Below, one piece after another: positions 16,053-23,175 of a DNA stretch of 23,175 nucleotides. Positions within the stretch are counted from its first letter, which is position 1. Each line of letters opens with the position of its first letter. Source of the DNA: Streptomyces atroolivaceus (GTDB lineage: Bacteria; Actinomycetota; Actinomycetes; Streptomycetales; Streptomycetaceae); assembly GCF_000717025.1 (NCBI RefSeq), contig NZ_JNXG01000032.1, forward strand, positions 1 through 23,175, given 5' to 3'. Below the pieces are notes generated by a model. That model had not been told where the DNA came from. It ran no database searches and saw nothing but the letters and a program-made list of their open reading frames with translations. The translations under genes and the position numbers were made by a program.

Positions 16053-16081
16053 AGAATATGGGGACTGTCCCCACTTTTCAA
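16053..16081 (-). promoter_or_regulatory. Promoter with embedded operator for luciferase-like copy 2
   Basis: -35 TTGAAA (16076-16081), a 17-bp spacer, then -10 TATTCT (16053-16058), a good sigma-70/HrdB match. The spacer holds the perfect palindrome TGGGGACTGTCCCCA (16059-16073 on the plus strand). A repressor bound there would block RNA polymerase directly. The same layout recurs before the MFS gene. Confidence 0.75.
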
Positions 16082-16115
16082 TACGGCCTGGCCGGCGGAG
16101 GTTTGATGGCCTGAT

Positions 16116-16883
16116 TCAGGCTGCCGAGGGCAGGGCGGGAGCCGAGTCCAGGAGGATCGCCTGGTGCAGCTCGTGCAACTGCCGGCAAGGGCTGATCCCC
16201 AGCTCCCGGTCGAGCGCCGAACGCACGTGGTGATACGCCTGCAGCGCGTCCGCGCGGCGGTCGGAGCGGTACAGGGCGAGCATCAGCTGCCGGTGGAAGG
16301 CCTCGATCAGAGGGTGCTTGGCGACCAGTGCGTACAGCGGCCCGACGAGCTCCCGGTGCCGCCCCAGTGCCAGATCGGCCTCGTTGCGCATCTCGACGCA
16401 CTCGAGCCGCGTCTCCTCCGCCCACGTGGCGAACTCGTCGACTATCGCTCCGCCCCGCAGCTCGCCCAGCACCGTGCCGCGCCACAGCGACAGGACCTGA
16501 CCGCACAGCATCGAGGTCTCCGCGTGCCGGCCCGCCCGGGCGGCGGCCCGGCTCTGCTGGGCCAGCCGCTGGAAGTCGTGGGCGTCCAGGGTGTTCTCGC
16601 CCAGCTCCAGCACGTACCCCGGGAACCGGGTCACGATGGGACTTCTGCCCCGGTCCGCGCGCTTCAGGAGTTTGCGCAGCTGGGAAATGTACACGTGCAA
16701 CGTGGCCGTGGCCCGGCGCGGGGGTTCGTCGCGCCAGATCTCGCCGCAGAGCTGATCCGTGGAAATGACGTCCTCGGCACGTACGAGCATGGCAGCGAGA
16801 AGGCATTCCACCTTCGGTGCGCTGATGGCGAATACATCGTCGCCGTCAGTCATGCGCAGGCTGCCCAAGATTTCGAATCGCAT
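16116..16883 (-). CDS. SARP-family transcriptional activator
   Basis: 255 residues. The N-terminal OmpR-type winged-helix DNA-binding domain (about 1-88) includes MRFEILGSLRM, LLAAMLVRAEDVISTDQLCGEIW and TLHVYISQLRKLL. The bacterial transcriptional activation domain (about 90-245) includes HDFQRLAQQSRAAARAGRH and LIEAFHRQLMLALYRSDRRADALQAYHHVRSALDRELG. The length matches small SARPs such as DnrI and ActII-ORF4. The start at 16883 is preferred because GGAAGG lies upstream; an ATG at 16910 would add nine residues but has no ribosome site. It lies 40 bp downstream of the flavin reductase gene and is probably co-transcribed with it. A SARP normally activates cluster promoters through direct repeats spaced about 11 bp, which is the arrangement seen at four operon starts here. 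Confidence 0.93.
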   Translation of the reverse strand: MRFEILGSLRMTDGDDVFAISAPKVECLLAAMLVRAEDVISTDQLCGEIWRDEPPRRATATLHVYISQLRKLLKRADRGRSPIVTRFPGYVLELGENTLDAHDFQRLAQQSRAAARAGRHAETSMLCGQVLSLWRGTVLGELRGGAIVDEFATWAEETRLECVEMRNEADLALGRHRELVGPLYALVAKHPLIEAFHRQLMLALYRSDRRADALQAYHHVRSALDRELGISPCRQLHELHQAILLDSAPALPSAA

Positions 16884-16923
16884 GTCTTGTTGACCTTCCG
16901 GATATCGCATGGACCGACAGCGC

Positions 16924-17481
16924 TCAGCGCGACACTGAGCCGTAGCGACCGTCGAGATATACGAGTGGATGCGCCGGGTCGCCCTCGAGCGCGTGGATCG
17001 GCTGCGCGATCACCAGTGTGTGATCGCCGGCGGGCAGGTCGTACACCTTGCGGCAGACCAGTGCCGCGGGCACGCCCTCGAGCAGCGGCACCCCGTGGGG
17101 GCCCGGCTCCCAGCGCGTCGGCGGCGCGAACCGGTCCGCCCCGCTGCGGGCGAAGGTGGCGGCGAGTTCCCGCTGGTCCTGGCCGAGCAGATGCACCGCC
17201 ACGTACTCCGCGGCGCAGACGGTCGCCCACGACGAGGCGCGCCGGCCCACCCCGAACGACACGAGTGGAGGGGCGGACGAGACGGAGGTGAGTGATGTCG
17301 CGGTGAAGCCGGCGGGCCCCCCGTCACCCATCGCTGTGACGATTGCCACACCGGCCGGACGTGTCCGGAAAACGCCGCGGAACGCGTCCTCTGTTATCGG
17401 CCCCTCGTCCGCCGTGCCGGAAACGGGACACGTGGCGGACGCGGACCAGACATGGTGACGGGCCATCCCACCTTGCTTCAC
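16924..17481 (-). CDS. Flavin reductase (two-component monooxygenase partner)
   Basis: 185 residues of the FMN-binding split-barrel flavin reductase family (HpaC/Flavin_Reduct). The core FRGVFRTRPAGVAIVTAMGDGGPAGFTATSLTSVSSAPPLVSFGVGRRASSW contains the flavin-binding TATSxTSVSxxPPLVxF signature. HTLVIAQP near the C-terminus is the conserved His-containing barrel strand. It makes reduced flavin from NAD(P)H, most plausibly for the two luciferase-like monooxygenases. The GTG start (17481) has AGGGGG 5 nt upstream; ATG at 17466 is an alternative. That ribosome site overlaps one arm of a long inverted repeat, so translation or read-through from the LAL gene may be controlled. The SARP gene follows 40 bp downstream. 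Confidence 0.92.
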   Translation of the reverse strand: MKQGGMARHHVWSASATCPVSGTADEGPITEDAFRGVFRTRPAGVAIVTAMGDGGPAGFTATSLTSVSSAPPLVSFGVGRRASSWATVCAAEYVAVHLLGQDQRELAATFARSGADRFAPPTRWEPGPHGVPLLEGVPAALVCRKVYDLPAGDHTLVIAQPIHALEGDPAHPLVYLDGRYGSVSR

Positions 17482-17489
17482 TTCTACCC

Positions 17490-17549
17490 CCTGAAGGCAC
17501 TGAACCGGGGCCGGTCGGACCCCGAGTTGTTCATTGCTGTGCCTTCAGG
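17490..17549 (-). terminator. Long stem-loop between LAL and flavin reductase genes
   Basis: Outer arms CCTGAAGGCAC (17490-17500) and GTGCCTTCAGG (17539-17549) pair perfectly. Inner arms TGAAC/GTTCA and CGGGG/CCCCG add two more stem segments with small bulges. It sits 12 nt past the LAL stop and ends in the flavin reductase ribosome site. It could be a terminator, an attenuator or a ribosome-site-masking structure. Confidence 0.6.
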
Positions 17550-17561
17550 CTCACAGAAGGA

Positions 17562-20468
17562 TCACGTACGGGCATCAGTGGAAATACGTACGGCCATCAG
17601 GCGAGCCAGTTCCGCGCGGGACCCGATCTCCAGTTTGCGGTATATGCGGGAGAGATGGACCTCCACCGTACGCGGACTGAGCCGCAGGGCTTCGGCGATC
17701 TCCCGCGTTCGCCGGCCCGTCCCGGCGAAACGGGCTACCTCCCGCTCGCGGTCGGTCAGCACCTCGAGGCCGGTCACCGCCGGGATCGGCGCGGGCAGCA
17801 GGGCGTGGCACCCCCGGCCCAGCGAGTTCTCCAGCGGTGTGTCCGGGCTCAGCCGGGCCAGCAGGAGGACGTCCCACTGCTCGGCCAGCTCCTGCGCGGA
17901 GGCCCACAGCTCCGCGGCCAGTTCCGGGCGGCTGCAGTTGCTCGCCGCCCGCGCCGCGCGGATCCGGGCCGTGAGCCGCTGGAGCCGCAGCTGCGCGCCG
18001 TCGAAGGCGCGCTCCGCCTCCTGGTACAGCGTCACCGCCGCGTCCCAGTCGCCCTGTTCGGTGAGCACGTGGCCGCGCGACAGCAGCGCGTACGCCCGGT
18101 TGTGCGGCAGGCGCAGGACCTGTGCCGCGCCTGCCGTGCGGTCCGCCCACATCGAGGTACTGCCGGTGGCGCCGGAGAGTGAGGCCAGGGTGAGCAGTTC
18201 GAAGGCCCTGGGGCGCTGCGCGGGGTCCAGGTCGCGGAGCTCGGCCCCGCCGAGCTCCAGGAGAAGGCTCACGCAACGGTCCGGATTGCCCTGCATGAGC
18301 AGCGCCTCGCCGAGGGTGAGGACGGCTGCGCCGTGCCAGTGACCGAACGACCGGCGCAGGGTGTGCACGCCCTGCTCCGTGAGCGCCGAAGCACGGCTGC
18401 TGCCCGGCGGATCGGCATATGTCACGCACAGCGCCTCCTGGGCGAGGGCGAGCGCACGCAGTTGTTGCGCGCCCAGGTAGCCCGAGAGGTCCGCTGCCTC
18501 GACGGCGGACCGGCGAGCGCTCTCGAGCCGGCCCTGCCGGAGCTGTGCCTCGGCGAGTCCGCTGAGCAGCACGGGAAGCAGGGCGTTGTGGGAGCAGTCG
18601 CGGACCACCCCGGTGCCGCGCTCGTAGAACGACTCCGCCTCGCGCGGCCGGCCGAGCGCCATGGCGCACCAGCCGAGCAGCGCCAGGTACTCGCTGTAGT
18701 AGTGCATCTCGGTGTTCGAGAGCTCGTCCATCTGGCGCACCGCGGCGTCGTAGGAGGCCAGGCTCTGGGCGGTACGGCCGGCGGAGAGTTCTCCCAGGGC
18801 GTGCAGAGCCATGGCCCCGGCCAGGGTCGTACGCCGGCCGCCGGCCCGGGCCAGGACCAGCGCCTGGGCGGCCACCTCGGGCAACGAGTCGCCGCCGCGG
18901 AGCGAGCAGACGATTCCGTGGTAGATCGTCAGCTGCGCCAGCAGGTCGTTGTCCGCGCCGATCTTCCGCAGAGTGCCGAGCTCGGCTGTCACCAGCTCCG
19001 CCGCCTCGTTGAACCGGCCGTGGAGGCACTCGACGATCACGCAGAGCCGGACCGCCGCCCGGTGCGCCTCGCCCGGGTCGAGCGCCGACCCCTGCGTCAG
19101 CTGCATGCGCAGCGAGGCGTCGTCGGCGAGGTAGTTCGCCGCGCGCAGCGCCCGTGCCAGCGGCGGTATGAGGCCGAGGAGCCGGCCGGCCGCACCTTCC
19201 GGCTGCTCGGAGGCGGGCAGCCCGTGCAGAGCTGTCAGCAGCCACCGCACCGCGTCGTACGGGGAACTCTGCTCCGTCTCCTGACCTGCCCGGGCCAGCG
19301 TCTCCAGGTCCCCGGGCGTGTAGGAGCTGGTCGACAGCTCGATGTGCACGGCCCGCTCGGAGGCGGACGCCGCCCGGCGGTTGAGTACCGTCAGAGCCCT
19401 GCGGTGAGCCTGCGAACGCCAGCAGCGGTTGGTCTGGTCGTGCAACACGCGGCGCAGGACAGGGTGGCGGAAGCCCAGTTGCGTGGCGGAGCAGCGCAAC
19501 GGCCGCATGATGTCCAGCTGGATCAGCGTGTTGACGACCGTGCACGTCTCGTCGACCGGAAGTTCGGATACGGCCGACAGCTCGTCACGGCTGAACCGGT
19601 CGCCGAGGACCGCCGCCGACTCCGCCACCAGGCGCTCCGCGGGGTCGAGTACGGCGAGCTCGGCCGCCAGGGGCGCCAGCCGCCCGGTGAGCAGGTCGGT
19701 CCGCAGGCCGGGGCCCAGTGGCGTCGCATCGCCCTGGGCCAGCAGATACAGCGGATTGCCGCGGCTCTCTTGGAGCACCGAGGGCAGCCACGGGGTGTCG
19801 GGGCGCACGCCGAGGAGGCGGGCGGCCTGTCCGAGGGTGAGCGGCTGGAGTTCGAGCCGGCACACCCGGCCCTGCTCTGCGCCCTGCGCGAGGGTGCTGA
19901 GCAACGACGGCGCGGCCTGCCGGGACCGGTGCGCGAGGACGAGCAGTACCGGCGCCCGGAACGTCCATCGGGCCAAGTGGTCGGCGAGCTCGAGTGACTG
20001 GGGGTCGGCCCAGTGGAAGTCGTCCAGCACGAGCAGCAGACCGTGGTCCGCGGCCTGGCTGAGCAGAGCGTGGACGGCCTGGGAGAGCTGGAGCGGTGCA
20101 GGCCCGTCGCCCCTTCCGCCCAGCCGGGCGCAGAGCGCGGAACGGAGCAGCGCGGCGTGGTCGGGTGAGAGCGCGGTCAGACGTTCCGCCGTCATCAGAC
20201 CGTTCAGTGCGCGGGTGAAGACGTGCAAAGGATCATGCTGCTCGGACGGGTAGCAGCGGCCGTCGAGCGTGGTGACGCCCCGGTCCCGCGCGGTGGAGGT
20301 CAGCTGGGTCAGCAGCCGGCTCTTCCCCGATCCGGGTTCACCGAGGAGCTCGACGATGCCTCCCCGGCCGTTCTGCAGATCCTGCAACGCTCTCAGCAGC
20401 AGCAATGACTCCTTGCAGCGTACCGACGACGTGCGTGACGAACTCTCCGCGACCAGTGGCTTGTTCAC
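17562..20468 (-). CDS. LAL-family (large ATP-binding LuxR) regulator
   Basis: 968 residues. The N-terminal ATPase domain has Walker A GEPGSGKS (43-50) and Walker B LLLVLDDFHWAD (about 144-154), typical of MalT/LAL proteins. The long middle section is Ala/Leu-rich and helical with TPR-like repeats, interspersed with Cys and His. The C-terminal LuxR helix-turn-helix (about 904-960) reads LTDREREVARFAGTGRRTREIAEALRLSPRTVEVHLSRIYRKL. LAL proteins are pathway activators in many macrolide and spirotetronate clusters. The start is GTG with GGGA about 9 nt upstream. I noticed no TTA codon. It probably acts above or alongside the SARP encoded downstream. Confidence 0.95.
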   Translation of the reverse strand: MNKPLVAESSSRTSSVRCKESLLLLRALQDLQNGRGGIVELLGEPGSGKSRLLTQLTSTARDRGVTTLDGRCYPSEQHDPLHVFTRALNGLMTAERLTALSPDHAALLRSALCARLGGRGDGPAPLQLSQAVHALLSQAADHGLLLVLDDFHWADPQSLELADHLARWTFRAPVLLVLAHRSRQAAPSLLSTLAQGAEQGRVCRLELQPLTLGQAARLLGVRPDTPWLPSVLQESRGNPLYLLAQGDATPLGPGLRTDLLTGRLAPLAAELAVLDPAERLVAESAAVLGDRFSRDELSAVSELPVDETCTVVNTLIQLDIMRPLRCSATQLGFRHPVLRRVLHDQTNRCWRSQAHRRALTVLNRRAASASERAVHIELSTSSYTPGDLETLARAGQETEQSSPYDAVRWLLTALHGLPASEQPEGAAGRLLGLIPPLARALRAANYLADDASLRMQLTQGSALDPGEAHRAAVRLCVIVECLHGRFNEAAELVTAELGTLRKIGADNDLLAQLTIYHGIVCSLRGGDSLPEVAAQALVLARAGGRRTTLAGAMALHALGELSAGRTAQSLASYDAAVRQMDELSNTEMHYYSEYLALLGWCAMALGRPREAESFYERGTGVVRDCSHNALLPVLLSGLAEAQLRQGRLESARRSAVEAADLSGYLGAQQLRALALAQEALCVTYADPPGSSRASALTEQGVHTLRRSFGHWHGAAVLTLGEALLMQGNPDRCVSLLLELGGAELRDLDPAQRPRAFELLTLASLSGATGSTSMWADRTAGAAQVLRLPHNRAYALLSRGHVLTEQGDWDAAVTLYQEAERAFDGAQLRLQRLTARIRAARAASNCSRPELAAELWASAQELAEQWDVLLLARLSPDTPLENSLGRGCHALLPAPIPAVTGLEVLTDREREVARFAGTGRRTREIAEALRLSPRTVEVHLSRIYRKLEIGSRAELARLMAVRISTDART

Positions 20469-20607
20469 GATGACCGTCCCTTCCCCCTGGAGTCGACATC
20501 TCGTGTCCCACTCTAATGATCACTTCATGGGCATGGCGAGTGGCTTGTTACGTTGGTCCGAACCAGGAAGTACTTTGCGTTAGGGATGCGCGGGGCGCAA
20601 CGAACGC

Positions 20608-20635
20608 GCCCTGGCCGGCAGGTGCCGACCAGGGC
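20608..20635 (-). terminator. Hairpin downstream of the MFS gene
   Basis: GCCCTGG (20608-20614) pairs with CCAGGGC (20629-20635). CGGC/GCCG inside extends the stem after one mismatch. It lies 24 nt past the MFS stop, in the 190-bp gap before the LAL gene. No T-tract. The remainder of this gap shows no promoter I can assign with confidence, although the LAL gene's promoter should be here. Confidence 0.65.
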
Positions 20636-20658
20636 TCGCTGGTGTGTCGGGGGAGGGG

Positions 20659-22191
20659 CTACGGGGCTGTGACCTCGCGCGCGGGGTTGGCGCCCTGCTC
20701 CGGAGCCGGCTCCGCCTCCTCGCCGCCACCCATCGGTACGGTACGCATGATCAGGGTCAGCAGGATGGTGAGCGCGGTGAATCCGGCGCCCCAGGCGAAC
20801 GCGGTGGTGACGCCTTCGGTGAGGACGAAGTCCGCCGCTCCCTTGGCGTCGAGGCCGGCCGGGACCTCGTCCGCCGCGCCGCGGCTCGCCGCTCCGAAGA
20901 CGGTGACCATGATGGCCAGGCCGAGCGCGCCACCGATCTGCTGCATCACGTTGAGCAGGCCGGACGCGGCGCCCGTCTCCTCCGGTGCGATGCCGGACAT
21001 CAGGATGGTCGTGACGCCCACGAGCAGGGTGCCCATGCCCAGACCGGCGACGAGCATCGGTCCGAGCAGCGCGGAGACGTATTCGGCCTCCGGGGTGATC
21101 CGGGCGAACCAGATCAGGCCGATGCTGATGGCGGCCGCGCCGACGGCGGTCAGCACACGGGGTCCGGCCTTGGGCAGCACCTTGGCCGCGATGCTGGACG
21201 CGGCGAGGATCAGCACTGCCAGTGGTACGAACGCCAGGCCCGCCTGGATCGGGGTGAAGCCCCGGACCTCCTGGAGGAACTGGGTCAGGAAGAAGAACAT
21301 CGCGTTGCCCGCCGCCATGACGAAGAGCAGGGAGAGGTAGCCGGTCGCGCGGTTGCGGTCGGCGAACAGCCGGAGCGGGGTGATCGGCTGCTTGGCGTGG
21401 GTCTCGATGAAGACGAAGAGCGCGAGCAGGACGATCGCGAGGGCGAAGGAGCCGAGGGTCAGGGTGTCGCCCCAGCCGCTCTCGGCGGCGCGGATGAATC
21501 CGTAGACCAGCGCGGTCATACCGACGGTCGAGGTCAGCGCGCCGCCGAGGTCGAAGCGCGCGGGCTTGCGCTCGGTCTCGTGGATGAACATGGGGGCCGC
21601 GATCAGCAGCACGATGCCGATCGGCACGTTGATGAAGAGGACCCAGCGCCAGGAGAGCCAGTCCGTCAGCAGGCCTCCGCCGATCAGCCCGATGGCGGCA
21701 CCGGAGCCGGAGACCGCGGCGTAGAGGCCGAGTGCGCGCGCCCGGGACTTGTTGTCGGTGAAGTGGGTGGCGATCAGCGCCAGTACGGTCGGCGCGGCGA
21801 TGGCGGCTCCGACGCCCTGCAGGGCGCGGGCGGCGAGCAGCATTCCGGCCGAGTTGGCGAGGCCGCCGAGGAGCGAGGCGAGGGTGAACACGGTGACGCC
21901 GATGAGCATGCCCCGGCGGTGTCCGAGTACGTCGCCGGCGCGGCCGCCGAGCAGCAGCAGCCCGCCGAAGGTCAGCAGGTAGGAGCTCAGGACCCAGGAG
22001 AGTCCGGTCGGCGTGAAGTCCAGCGCCTCCTTGAGGTCGGGGAGGGCGATGTTCACCACGTTCACATCGAGGATGAGCATCGTCTGGAGGGCGAGGACGA
22101 TGACGAGCACCATGCCGGGGCGGCGGTTCGCCGCGCCGTCCTGGGTGGGCGGGCTCTGGCCCGCGCTGCTCGTGACGGTCTCTTCACTCAT
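20659..22191 (-). CDS. MFS drug exporter, EmrB/QacA (14-helix DHA2) family
   Basis: 510 residues. A polar N-terminal 25 residues precede 14 predicted membrane helices. The motif LDVNVVNIALPDL in helix 1 is the DHA2 motif D1. GGRAGDVLGHRRGM is the MFS motif A loop between helices 2 and 3. Motif C-like GAAIGLIGGGLLTDWLSWRWVLFINVPIGI follows in helices 5-6. It uses the proton gradient to export a hydrophobic compound, probably the cluster product, and so gives self-resistance. ATG at 22191 has GAGGAG 11 nt upstream; a longer frame to 22278 was rejected because it would cover the promoter. Its promoter carries a repressor-type operator pair, suggesting induction by the product through a TetR-type regulator not in this window. 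Confidence 0.95.
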   Translation of the reverse strand: MSEETVTSSAGQSPPTQDGAANRRPGMVLVIVLALQTMLILDVNVVNIALPDLKEALDFTPTGLSWVLSSYLLTFGGLLLLGGRAGDVLGHRRGMLIGVTVFTLASLLGGLANSAGMLLAARALQGVGAAIAAPTVLALIATHFTDNKSRARALGLYAAVSGSGAAIGLIGGGLLTDWLSWRWVLFINVPIGIVLLIAAPMFIHETERKPARFDLGGALTSTVGMTALVYGFIRAAESGWGDTLTLGSFALAIVLLALFVFIETHAKQPITPLRLFADRNRATGYLSLLFVMAAGNAMFFFLTQFLQEVRGFTPIQAGLAFVPLAVLILAASSIAAKVLPKAGPRVLTAVGAAAISIGLIWFARITPEAEYVSALLGPMLVAGLGMGTLLVGVTTILMSGIAPEETGAASGLLNVMQQIGGALGLAIMVTVFGAASRGAADEVPAGLDAKGAADFVLTEGVTTAFAWGAGFTALTILLTLIMRTVPMGGGEEAEPAPEQGANPAREVTAP

Positions 22192-22212
22192 GATTTCGAC
22201 ATCTCCTCGAAA

Positions 22213-22278
22213 GCTAAACGGGGACGATCCACGGTTGTCTACCTCGGGCAAGATACAGGGACCGTCCCCGTTTAGCAA
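22213..22278 (-). promoter_or_regulatory. MFS promoter with duplicated operator
   Basis: -35 TTGCTA (22273-22278), a 17-bp spacer and -10 TATCTT (22250-22255). The spacer holds GGGGACGGTCCC. A perfect 14-bp inverted repeat, GCTAAACGGGGACG (22213-22226) and its complement (22263-22276), flanks the predicted start site, with the second arm just before the ribosome site. This is the same operator core as at 16059-16073. Confidence 0.75.
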
Positions 22279-22295
22279 TTGTCTTGATGCGCGCG

Positions 22296-23175
22296 TCAGT
22301 TGACGCCCAGTTCCCGGTCGATGAAGTCGAAGATCTCGTCGTCGGACGCCGACGTCAGCGAGACCGCCTCGGCATCCGGCTCCGCGCCCTCCGGCTCCAG
22401 CCTCAGCAGCAGGTCGCGCATGCGGCCCGTCAGCCGGCCCCGGCTGCCGTCGTCCGGGCCCAGCGCCACCAGCCGGGCCTCGATCCGGTCCAGGTCGGCC
22501 AGGACCGATGCGACCGGGTCGTGCTCCGCGGGCGCGAGCGCCGTCAGGAGGTGCCGGGCCAGGGCGAGCGGCGTCGGATGGTCGAAGACCAGCGCGCTCG
22601 GCAGCCGCAGCCCGAAGCCCGCGTTCAGCCGGTTGCGCAGCTCGACCGAGGTGAGCGAGTCGAAACCGAGGTCCTTGAAGGGCCGTTCGATGCCGACCCC
22701 GCCCGCGTCGGTGTGACCGAGCACGGACGCCACATGGCCGCGCACCTGCGCGAGCAGCAACTCCAGACGCTCGGGAGCTCCCAGCGCCGCCAGTTGCTCC
22801 CGGATCGAGGGACCACCGTCCGCCGCGCCGCCCGCCGCACGCCGGACCGCCCGGTTCCCGCCCGCCAGCTCGCGGAAGAGCGCCGGCAGCGAACCCGCCC
22901 TGGCCCGCTCCCGCAGTGCCGCCGGGTCGAGGCCGGCCCCGACGGCGAGCGGCTGACGGCCCGCCAGTGCCATGTCGAAGAGGGCGAGCCCCTCGGCGTT
23001 GCCGAGCGGCAGGATGCCGTCCCTCGCCATCCGGGCCAGATCTGCCTCGCCGAGCTTCTCCGTCATCGTGCTGCGCTCGTCCCAGAGTCCCCAGGCGAGG
23101 GAGGTGGCGGGTAGGCCTTGGGTGTGGCGGTGGTGGGCGAGTGCGTCGAGGAAGGTGTTGGCGGCGGCGTAGTTG
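22296..23175 (-). CDS. Modular type I polyketide synthase, C-terminal part (KR-ACP-docking), cut by window edge
   Basis: The last 292 complete codons of a PKS subunit whose start lies beyond 23175. It enters at [16 protein letters not shown], the catalytic Tyr/Asn segment of a ketoreductase, and continues through [14 protein letters not shown] and the post-KR region. The acyl carrier protein follows, with the phosphopantetheine Ser in [16 protein letters not shown]. About 100 residues of linker and a C-terminal docking domain end in [15 protein letters not shown]. There is no thioesterase, so the chain is passed to another subunit. The left-edge PKS, which has an N-terminal docking helix, is a candidate receiver. 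The final module of a tetronate assembly line should keep its beta-keto group, so a KR-containing module is more likely an upstream one. The stop lies 18 nt from the MFS -35 element with no terminator between. Confidence 0.95.
   Translation of the reverse strand, partial: NYAAANTFLDALAHHRHTQGLPATSLAWGLWDERSTMTEKLGEADLARMARDGILPLGNAEGLALFDMALAGRQPLAVGAGLDPAALRERARAGSLPALFRELAGGNRAVRRAAGGAADGGPSIREQLAALGAPERLELLLAQVRGHVASVLGHTDAGGVGIERPFKDLGFDSLTSVELRNRLNAGFGLRLPSALVFDHPTPLALARHLLTALAPAEHDPVASVLADLDRIEARLVALGPDDGSRGRLTGRMRDLLLRLEPEGAEPDAEAVSLTSASDDEIFDFIDRELGVN

Noticed and set aside
16109..16121. GCCTGA-T-TCAGGC palindrome over the SARP stop codon
   Set aside because: Could be a weak terminator, but the stem is only 6 bp with a 1-nt centre; too little to call.
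18333..19997. 554-residue plus-strand open frame
   Set aside because: Antisense to the LAL regulator; low-complexity Gln/Arg/Glu content and no motif.
22191..22204. Tiny ORF (ATG TCG AAA TCA TGA) overlapping the MFS start
   Set aside because: The ribosome site abuts its ATG with no spacing, and four codons overlapping the real start look accidental.
22192..22278. N-terminal extension of the MFS protein
   Set aside because: It would translate the promoter and both operator arms; GAGGAG before 22191 supports the shorter start.

Overview
The window is high-GC actinobacterial DNA with GTG and ATG starts, 4-bp start/stop overlaps and GC-rich third codon positions. It is most likely from Streptomyces or a close relative. 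It is the accessory-gene core of a modular type I polyketide cluster. Two PKS genes run off the edges, both on the minus strand: the end of one at the right (KR-ACP-docking) and the start of another at the left (docking-KS). About 20 kb of tailoring, transport and regulatory genes lies between them.

Layout, left to right. 1-1524 (-): PKS start. 1749-2783 (+): KASIII-like enzyme, divergent from the PKS. 2848-7142 (-): a tightly coupled four-gene operon transcribed as E2-type acyltransferase, alpha/beta hydrolase, F420-type LLM oxidoreductase, FAD monooxygenase. 7295-15051 (+): a seven-gene operon of P450, ferredoxin, an oligopeptide/nickel-type ABC system (lipoprotein, two permeases, fused double ATPase) and a luciferase-like monooxygenase. 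14991-16046 (-): a paralogous luciferase-like monooxygenase, convergent and overlapping. 16116-20468 (-): SARP regulator, flavin reductase, LAL (LuxR) regulator. 20659-22191 (-): MFS exporter. 22296-end (-): PKS end.

The combination of KASIII, a stand-alone 2-oxoacid-dehydrogenase-type acyltransferase and an alpha/beta hydrolase is the tetronate (acyltetronic acid) assembly signature. Adding the P450/ferredoxin pair, luciferase-like monooxygenase plus flavin reductase, four-part ABC system, MFS, SARP and LAL gives a gene complement I recall from abyssomicin-type (aby/abm/abs) spirotetronate clusters. The FkbH-like glyceryl synthase, free ACP, spirotetronate cyclase and TetR regulator expected for such a cluster are not in the window. 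The assignment is therefore an inference from gene content. In that model the PKS builds the chain, the KASIII and glyceryl unit form the tetronate, the acyltransferase and hydrolase acetylate it and eliminate acetate to give the exocyclic alkene, and the redox enzymes tailor the product.

Two regulatory codes are visible in the non-coding DNA. All four divergent operon starts in the left half carry a CTTTAG half-site with a second half-site 11 bp on, oriented toward the gene (SARP-like geometry). The MFS gene and the second luciferase-like gene have near-identical promoters with a GGGGAC-N-GTCCC palindrome filling the 17-bp spacer between -35 and -10 (TetR-like geometry). No gap between genes exceeds 300 bases. 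I see no tRNA, rRNA, CRISPR, insertion sequence or attachment site.
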